DNA from: Eucalyptus grandis
Taxonomy: Eukaryota; Streptophyta; Magnoliopsida; Myrtales; Myrtaceae
NCBI RefSeq assembly: GCF_016545825.1
Contig: NC_052618.1
Span: forward strand, 45,268,196-45,332,195
Direction: 5' to 3'
Length of the DNA: 64,000 bases
Part shown: piece by piece, positions 56,354 through 64,000 of the stretch
How the letters are laid out: each line of letters starts with the position of its first letter
Numbering within the stretch: position 1 is the stretch's first letter
Translations under genes and position numbers: made by a program
The notes under the pieces: generated by a model
Database searches by the model: none
Seen by the model: the letters and a program-made list of their open reading frames with translations, nothing else
What the model was told of the DNA's origin: nothing

Positions 56354-59300
56354 TGACATCCAGGATTTTCAGTATTGTTTTCTATTAAATTAATCGGGCA
56401 TTTCATTGACGTGTCTATAGGGTTGTTCTCAGAGCTGATCACTCTCGAGATAACTAGACTAGCTGGGTATGCCATTAAAGAATATTAAGGCAATAGACTT
56501 GAGAATTCGACCAGGAAGCGGCTTCTCGACCGCGTTCATCTTTAGAGGTCATTACTTGCACGCTTAAAGATCGAATTGAGATCGAGAGATAGGTCGGTTC
56601 GACGAGATGTGTGGCCGATCGTGGGTGACTCCACTAAATTGGAAAATTCTCGTCGACCGGCACTAATTTGATTTTCGTCGTTTTGGTACCCCGTGTTGGT
56701 AGTCGAGCCCTCGAGATTTTCACGACAATTGAGAGTCGCCAATGTGTCGAGTGGGTTCATTGGGGCTCGAAGAAAATCGACCACGAGTCAATTGCCCTAA
56801 AAGTTCTGAAAACTACCCGGTAGTCTAGGTCACACTAAAAGCACGCCGGAGTGAAATTAACCGTCGATTTGAGTCGATTTCAGAAATCGAAAGTTCATGA
56901 TGTCACAAGCTATTTTAGGAGCATCGACTCGCCTCGAAGATTTTCGGAGATTCGGGAAATTTTACGGAAATTGGGTTCGGACGTCGTGGAAATTTGGCCG
57001 AAGTTCGGATTGGCTAAATTAATGGGAAATTTGACTTTCGGGTTGAGCCCGTGTGTGTCGGAGATTTACGAAAATTTCTTGGGATTTTTCTACGTCGAAA
57101 TTGGACCTCAATTTGGGAATTTATTGGAGAAATTGAAGTTCAAATGGTGAAATTCGTATCATCCCCTCCCCTAGCCCAAAATTGACCGATTGAGAAGTTG
57201 GGAGAGTTGTTGATGTGGCCTAATGAAGGCCAAGGTTTAATGCTTGGCCTAGATTGATTGTTGAAGATATTTCTTGTGGAAAATTGGCAAGGATGGCCCA
57301 CCCTCTCTTTATCTTCTTCCTCACGCACGGCTCCTCTTCGTTTTAACTCGCGGTCTCGCTTCGCTTCATTTTCTTTCGGTCGAAGTCCGGATAAGCAAAG
57401 CCTCCTCCGCGTGTCTTCCTCAACTCCACTTCTCTGCCATTCCACTGAAGACACAGCCCACGATATCTCTCTCTCCCTTCGCCCGTTTGCCCCCTCTCAC
57501 GCGGCCAGCTCACCCCTGCTCCACCATCTCTTGCTCTCTCGGTCAACTTCGGTGAAATTCCTCTAGCGAAGTCCCTGTGTGTGATCGAAACTGCTGGGTT
57601 CATCCATCTCCACGCGGCTTCAAAACTCCAGCCTTCGTCAAAGGCTTCAGCAACCGCCACAAGTGTTGCTTCTCTTCATCCATGTTCCACCGAAGCCTCT
57701 CAACCTCCACCGTTTCGGCCAGCCTCTCCACGCGTCATCTTCGGTTAACAACAGCAGATCTTCTCCCAATTTTGTTGACTCCATCAACGAAGACCACCCA
57801 TCTTCGTGTCTTCTCTCTCTCGCGGCCAGCAAAGCTGAAGCCGCGCGCATCCATCACTGCGGAGCTCAACCGATTCTTCTCCATAGGTTCACAAGCCGCT
57901 GCCACCTGCCCTTCTTCGGTCAACATTGCATCCACCGAAGACCCCGATCTCACGTCCGCAACTCCATATGCGGCCAGCAAATTCCACCGAAGGAATCCCG
58001 AACCCCGAAGCAACAAAGCATCATCGAAGCCGTGAGTCCACGGTCTTCAGCCGCATGAGCAACCGAAAGTCCATCCCCCCGTCCGCGTGATTTCTCTTCT
58101 TCACCCGTAGAACAGTCGGCCCAAGCTTGCGAGTCTTTGAGCCCATCACCCAGCCAGTTCTTCAGCCAATTTAATTCAAGTTGCAGCCCGGTAATTTGAG
58201 GCCCAATTCAGCAGAATTTTATTGAGGCCCATCTCCTGCAGTCTTCAAGCCCGGCCAATCCAAGTGAATTAATTGGTCAAGCCCGGTTCAGACAGCCCAT
58301 CAACTGAAATTGGAGGCCCAATTTCCAGCAAAAAATTTGAAGCCCAAGTGAAGTCAGTCCAGAATTTCAGCAGGCCCAATTCAACTTGGGTCTGGCCCAA
58401 AAGCAAGAACAAATCTCAGTTGGGCTGAGATTTGTTGGGCCAAGGTCAAGGCCCGGTCCAAGTCCGCCGGTGTCGTCGAAAGTTCGATTTCGGTCGCCGT
58501 CGCGTCGCCGTTGCGGTGATTCGGTCTCCGCTTTTGTCAAGTGAGTTTTACTCACTAATGCTTTATTAGTTTGCTAATTATGCCTTAGGGTTGGTTAGAT
58601 TTAATTACATGCACTTAGGTGGTTAGATTAGGTTAGAACAATTAGTTTAGTGACTTAATGATGCATGTTAGGTGGTTAGACCTAGCTATTAGCAAGTAGA
58701 AATGTTTGGTTATTTATTGAATGCATATCGGGATTTTTCCCGACCGTTTCGGGCTCCAATAAGGCAATATGGGCCTAAATTGGATTTTTAATGTTTATTT
58801 ATTTATTTTCGAAATTTATTTATTTAATTAATTATTTTTCCGGAAATTCAACCGGGATGGCCGGTGACCGGAATTTCGTGCCGATTGTCGTGGTGCAGAC
58901 CGTTTATTTAATTGAGCTCTACGTTGTGTGGAATTGAATTTATTGTGGAATTTTAGGAATTGCCCTAAATTGTTTGTTATTGAATATTTGATTGGTTGTT
59001 GGCCGAATATGGGTATATAGCGCCAGTATGTTGATGGGCTATATAGTAGGGAGAATGGTGAGACCAATCAGGTACGATATTATTGGACATACGTGGTTCG
59101 GTGATGGGAAGTATCACTGGCGAAAACGGCGCCTTAAAGAACGCACGTAAATGACTTATAGACAAACGTGGTTCGGTGGTTATGGGAATATCACTGGTGA
59201 AAACGGCGCCTTAAAGAACGCACGATGTTGTCTATAGCCGATGTCACCTTGGCGAAAACGGCGCCCTTGAAAGGACACGTGGTTCGGTGATCAAGGTTAT

Positions 59301-60081
59301 CACTGGTGAAAACGGCGCTTAAAGAACGCACGGTGTCGGTGATCGGTATGTCATTGGCGAAAACGACGCCCGAGAAACACATGTGATTTGGTGAATGAGT
59401 ACACCACTTTGGGAAATCGTGGTATGAGTGGGAATGACCTAGAAAGGGTCTGGCGACATGTAATCGACTTAGTCGATTGACCGATGCTTGATCGGATGTC
59501 GTGAATTGTTTGAATATCTGTGTTTAACCTTGAATTGCAGGTTGGAACTGAGGCTAAGGTAAGTCCTCTGACTCGTGTTGTGCTTAGGCAACCGTATGGC
59601 GTATTAGTTTATTAATCAAGTCTTAGTGGGTAGGACTCGCTGAGACGTGGTCTCATTGGTTATTGAATAACCATTTCAGGACCCTAAGGAGAAGCTAAGG
59701 AAGAGGAACCTGAAGGGGAGAAAGACTTTTGAAGAAGAAGAAGATCCAGAGAGGGATCTTGAATATAACCCGGATGTGGATTGAGATCCCATCCCTTTTG
59801 TGCACCCTGTCTTAGTGTAGATAGGTGTGAGACTTTTATCTTGTAAATAGTATTGTAAATATTCTATGAGTGGTGCTGTTAAAGAAAGTGTGGTTATGAA
59901 TTTCAATATGAAAAATATGGCCTGCTTTCCTATCCCATTGTTTTATTGTCTGGGGATTTATAACTGCTTCCGCATGTGCTTAATAAAAAGAAAGGGTCGG
60001 CGATACATAGTCCTGGGATATTGCATATAAAAATCGACCAAGTAGAAGGATGTACGCGCGTCCGAGGATCGGGGCGTGACA
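56354..60081 (+). repeat. LTR 5 (3728 bp), right end of array
   Basis: Same architecture. Hairpin is at 58408-58436; ACGTGGTTCGG/GGCGAAAACGGCGCC repeats are at about 59090-59395. Unlike the others it is followed by unrelated DNA, so it is the right boundary. The next five bases, TCATG, are the expected target duplication. Confidence 0.95.
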
Positions 60082-61377
60082 TCATGGCCGGCATCCTTGA
60101 TCGGCCACCCAAAAAGAAGAAAACAAAGGGAAAAAGGAGGACTTCATAGTATTCACTTGATATAAGTAGGCAATAGTTGTAGGAAAGGCAATATTCCTGC
60201 ATTAAGGTTTTATTGAATTTTGCATAATTGGTCTCCCCGAACTTAGGTTATTTTAGTTCCCATTTAAATCGTTGCCAAAAGAGACAGATCACATTACCAT
60301 AGAATTTTATCATCGGAGTATACATTTTGACTACTTCATTATGTTAGCAAAATGCTCGTACATTAGTAATAAAACTACATGAATCTAATTGCGAGAAATT
60401 GTAAATGGCAAGGAATTGATACAGTTTGAATTGAAGTTATATCGAAAATAAATTACAAGGAATTGAAATTACGTAAAACGGTGACAAGGATGAGGTTGCT
60501 ATAATCACTCTTGTTATGCTTTCTATCAATTCAGATGACCAAAAAAAGTGACACTATGAGCTTTGGTAAAAGTTGCCGTAATCATTCTTGTCATGCTATC
60601 TACCAATTTAGACGATGTTGTATTTGTTCAAATTTACTACATTAGAACTGATTTGGCAAAGTATGCGGAGGGAACAACCAGGGACAATGTTAGATGAGGA
60701 ACCGCTCTCGAGAATCCGCTACCGATGAGATTGATGCGGTGGTGGGGAAGTGAGGGAAGCGTCACATTGCATTATCGTCCAGTTTTCGGCAATCTCTTTT
60801 TCCCACTTGAATTAGCAGCAGCTGACGCGTGAATCAGCAACAAGTCTTCGTTATGTATCAGATCTTTGATGAAGTTTTTTCAAACTGTTGGTGTTGAAAT
60901 TTGTACCATGCACCTACGAGAGAAATGTTATTTTTTCATGTTATATGATTGGGATCATATTACAGAAACTTTTGACAAAGAGATGATAGCCTTAGAATTA
61001 GGACATCATATCTGTAATAGTTGTAGTATTGCGAAGGGTTTGGCAAATGGCTGTCATCATGTCTCGAGACTTCGCTAGCTTTTATATAATAAAAAGAGTT
61101 CGTCACGTACATAAGCTACGATACAAAGTATATGATCATGAAGATAGGAACTTCTAAGTTTATGACATAGATGTACGTCTTTCGAATCTGACAAGTTTCT
61201 TCAACTCTCACGAACGTTGCTTCATGCTGGGGGTTGTGCCTGAGGCCCCTATTTGGCAATCACCTTTCCTACAACAGGTCATATACATAATCAAAACTTT
61301 GCATGTCGACTACAAGAAGATCAAAGAAGTTGTTTAGATTTCATACTAAGGTTAGCATGGAATCATGTATTGAATAA
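60082..61377. other. Intergenic, no gene recognised
   Basis: AT-rich sequence between the array and the LRR gene. A weak 70-codon frame at 60866-61078 on the plus strand is not recognisable. Two phrases recur at about 60500 and 60580 (AATCA(C/T)TCTTGT(T/C)ATGCT), a small diverged duplication. Confidence 0.6.
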
Positions 61378-64000
61378 CTAAGAGCAAGTGTTAGTGTGCT
61401 TATTAATGAGAGAGAGAGAGAGAGAGAGATTCCTAAGGAACTTACAAGTGCGTACTTGAAAAGCTCTTTTGAATCGAAGGGTGGTGATTGTTCTTGATAA
61501 CATTAGCTTTCCGATAATCCTATCCATTGCTTGAAAGTAAGATATCCTCCAAGATTGCTTGAAATGCAATGCACTACAAAATCCCAAGAACCCAATTGTG
61601 AATCCCGGTCCCGGCTCCGCATAGAACCAATTATGGATGTCCGGATTGCCTACATTAGGTTCACCTCCATTTCGAAAATCACCATCTTGTCCATCGATAT
61701 TAGGATGTTGTTCATCTCCAGGGCAAACTTTTGAAAGAGGATCTCCACAAAGTCCGTCATTACCGCGATACACAGATTCATCATCCACGGTACGCAGATG
61801 ACTGCTTGAAGGAATAGGGCCTGATAAATTATTGAATGAGAGACTGAGACAACTTAGAAAGTCTACGCTGGATATGCTAGGAGGGATTCTACTTGAAATC
61901 CCGTTGTTGGATAGGTCAAGGGATTCTAAGTTTTTGAGGTCGCCAATGTTTGAAGGGATTTTCCCACTCAAATTGTTTTGAGAGAGGTTCAAATTCTGAA
62001 GTTCGACGAGCCTAGTCAACTCTTCTGGTATTTTGCCATTTAAATTGTTTGCGAAAGGTCAATGGAATAGAAGAATTGCAGTGTCTTGCCATACATTTGG
62101 CTAGTTCCCTTTGTATTAACTAGGACGTTGATTGATGGCTTATCCAGCCAATATGGTTGATCATTAATATCTCCAACCATAGACAACAATCCACCAAAAC
62201 ACAGCGGAATGCTTCCGGAAATGTTGTTCTGTGCTAGGCTTAAAAAATGGAGAGAGCTAAGTTGGCAGAGTTGAGAGGGAATGCTTCCGGTGAAACTATT
62301 CTTCTCAAGATCGATCGGGGCTAATAATTGAGAATGTTGTCCAAATGGAGGAATTTCACCAGTGAAGTCATTATCACTTAGATCAAGGAGCAGGAGGTAA
62401 GTTAGGTTTGACAAACATTTGGGAAGCACTTTGTCGAAGCCATTTCTATGCGGGACCCAGAACTTGTAATTGCTTCAAATGGCGAAAGAGTTAGTGAAAT
62501 GACCACTTAACCTTTGTTGTCACCGAGAAGAATCCATTCCGGTGCTTCCAACTTTTTCAGACATAAGGGTAGTGTCCCGGATAGTTGGTTCTTTGACAGA
62601 TCAAGATATAATAGGTTCCCCATTGCACAAAGTGAATCCGGTATGCTGCCCGCCGAGACTGCTTACCGAAAAGAATCGAAATCGTAGCGATTACATCTTG
62701 TTTCCGTCAATTAAAATGGGACATAGCGTTAAGTAAAATGTCGGAAAGCCAATTGGGAATTTCATCTCGAGGTGTTTGCATTGGACATGTACAAGTATGA
62801 AATATTCCTCTGTAAGTATGAAATATTCCTCTCGTGTTTGAAGCCACAATGGAAATTTCGGTCCCACATCACAACGACATGTTAATCCATTGAACTTGGA
62901 ATGGAGGAACCCAGCCGGGATCAAAACTTAAAACAAGTTCATTAGACGAAGTGGACAAATGGGTCAGGCTCGTGAGATTAGCAAAGTGCGATTCACTAAC
63001 AACTCCATTTAAAGAATTATTTGTTATGTACAACACCTCTAGATTAGATAGTCGCCCAATACTTTCTGGGATGTTCCCACTCAATTTGTTGTGGCTGAGA
63101 TCCAACTTTGTTAGAGATGATAGCTCTCCCAGAGTTACTGGAATAGGTCCCCAAATCAAGTTTTGTGACAGACTTAGGTACTCGAGATCTTTGAAACTCC
63201 CAATTGGCTTGGTAGAAAACCACTGAAATTATTGCGGTGAAATCACAAATCCTCGGGTTACTTTGTGCCGACTCCAAAGGACCACGGATGATGCTCCCAA
63301 CATCTCCATCAAAGTTATTAGACGCCAACCTTAATTCATGCAACTTGTAGAGACTGCTGAAGTTTTTCAGAATTTGATCGCCTAGAAAATTATGAGACAC
63401 ATCGAGAAAGGAAAGTTGTCGATTATTATCAAAGAGTGTCTGGGAAATGCGCCTTTCAAATGATTTGCCCTCAAATCGATATGCTCGAGCTTGCTAAAGT
63501 TGTAGAACCGGGAGGAATAGTTGAATTTATGGAATTGCCTGATAGATCCAGGAATATTAAAGAAGTGAAGTTGACGGATAGAGAGTGAGGAAGTTTTTCG
63601 AGAGAACAATCCTTCAACTGCAAAGATTGCAGTGAAGAAAGCACATTAATGGAACTCAACCAATCTGTGGCATTCCCAAGGTCATTGCCAGAGAGGCGAA
63701 GGTATTTCAAGGAAGATAATTTCGACACCCATTGGAGGTTATCAGTTGTTAAAGAACCCTCGCCAAACCTACTAGCAAGATCTAGATATCGCAAGTTGGA
63801 CAGGTTACCGAGGTGATGAGGTATGTTTCCGTCAAAACCTGCAGATGATAGATTAAGATACTCTAGTCTCTGGAGAGTACCAAAAAATTGGGGGATTTTT
63901 TGCTTCGAAAATTTGTTGAGGCTGAGGTCTAGATACTTCAAATGCTTTAGTTTAGCCAAAGATGCATGGATTTTACCTGCCAAGTGTTGGAGAAATCTTC
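61378..64000 (-). CDS. LRR receptor-like protein (EIX2/Cf type), N-terminus off window
   Basis: Probable cell-surface immune or developmental receptor without a kinase. Read on the minus strand from the right edge: LRRs from about residue 90 of a typical family member (HASLAKLKHLKYLDLSLNKF; FFGTLQRLEYLNLSSAGFDG; LGNLSNLRYLDL), through about 20 LRRs, the non-LRR island region, the final LRRs (LVELQNLNLSQNNLSGKIP; LKNLESLDLSNNGISSRIP), the juxtamembrane NGLCGDPL..C motif, an acidic spacer, and a membrane segment (GPGFTIGFLGFCSALHF) followed by a short basic tail. The frame is broken several times (near 63480-63600, 63390, 63170-63280, 62870-62920, 62430-62690 and 62040). As with the other two genes, conservation is good between breaks, so either a decayed copy or indel errors. 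A strong donor-like GTAAGTT lies at 61439-61445. Confidence 0.85.
61405..61430. repeat. (GA)n microsatellite at the 3' end of the LRR gene
   Basis: About 24 bases of pure GA. If the last open frame is taken at face value, it is translated as a Ser-Leu run just before the stop at 61378. Confidence 0.9.
62793..62835 (-). repeat. 21-bp tandem duplication within the LRR gene
   Basis: AAGTATGAAATATTCCTCTGT is present twice in tandem (62793 and 62814). The unit is seven codons, so it adds EEYFIL-type residues without shifting the frame, in the island between LRR blocks. Confidence 0.85.

Larger units (their letters stand above)
23967..60081 (+). mobile_element. Tandem array of a Ty3/gypsy retroelement: five LTRs, four internal regions, sharing LTRs
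   Basis: Order is [3' stub of an internal region]-LTR-int-LTR-int-LTR-int-LTR-int-LTR. LTRs start TGACATCCAGG and end GGCGTGACA; starts are at 23993, 32051, 40144, 48248 and 56354, giving periods of 8058, 8093, 8104 and 8106 bp. Each internal region starts with a tRNA-Met-type primer site and ends with a purine tract, so units are complete and head to tail, with one LTR shared between neighbours. The pol order RT, RNase H, integrase makes it Ty3/gypsy; long LTRs and the tail after integrase suggest a Tekay/Del-type chromovirus. Right flank is ATGGCCGGCATCC. The left end is lost in the gap, so the target duplication cannot be checked. Confidence 0.95.

Noticed and set aside
59090..59395. CRISPR-like array because of regularly repeated ACGTGGTTCGG/GGCGAAAACGGCGCC units
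   Set aside because: Units are diverged, of uneven length, without unique spacers, and lie inside a plant LTR.
23967..60081. Four independent insertions of a retroelement
   Set aside because: There are no target duplications or host DNA between units, and neighbours share a single LTR and identical stop codons.

Overview
The window is nuclear DNA of a flowering plant, probably a eudicot. The evidence is intron-rich genes with GT..AG borders, a plant cytosolic phosphoglucomutase, a receptor-like kinase, an LRR receptor-like protein, GA microsatellites, MITEs and long-LTR Ty3/gypsy elements. The species cannot be fixed from the sequence. A 100-base run of N (23867-23966) marks a scaffold join.

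Layout: (1) 1-11639, minus strand: a cytosolic phosphoglucomutase gene. Sixteen exons can be placed; the C-terminal exon(s) lie beyond the left edge. Its introns carry a GA microsatellite, a small MITE and a 1.2-kb very GC-rich palindromic element. (2) 11640-15370: intergenic, with an AGAGAC hexanucleotide repeat, a degenerate MITE and a shorter inverted relative of the GC-rich element. (3) 15371-20865, minus strand: a six-exon receptor-like cytoplasmic kinase of the CRK43/At1g70740 type. (4) 20866-23866: no recognisable gene. (5) 23967-60081: a head-to-tail tandem array of one Ty3/gypsy (probably Tekay/Del-type chromovirus) retroelement, arranged as five LTRs of about 3.7 kb alternating with four internal regions of about 4.37 kb, with a period of about 8.1 kb. 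Neighbouring units share LTRs, and part of a further unit abuts the gap. (6) 60082-61377: no recognisable gene. (7) 61378-64000, minus strand: the C-terminal two-thirds of an LRR receptor-like protein that continues past the right edge.

Two things stand out. First, all four internal regions share the same crippling lesions (a TAG in reverse transcriptase, a TGA between RNase H and integrase, a short gag/protease region). The array therefore looks like duplication of one already defective unit, or an assembly product, rather than repeated independent insertion. Second, differences between array copies fall mostly at CAG/CTG trinucleotides, which appear as CG, CCG, CGG or similar in other copies. 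CHG is the plant-specific methylation context of silenced retroelements, so this may be a base-calling signature of methylated DNA rather than true mutation.

All three host genes also carry 1-2 base frame breaks inside otherwise well-conserved exons. Either the assembly has residual indel errors throughout, or the genes are decayed. A short-read or cDNA comparison would decide. No new protein-coding system was found; the unusual material is the retroelement array, its LTR architecture and the GC-rich palindromic elements.
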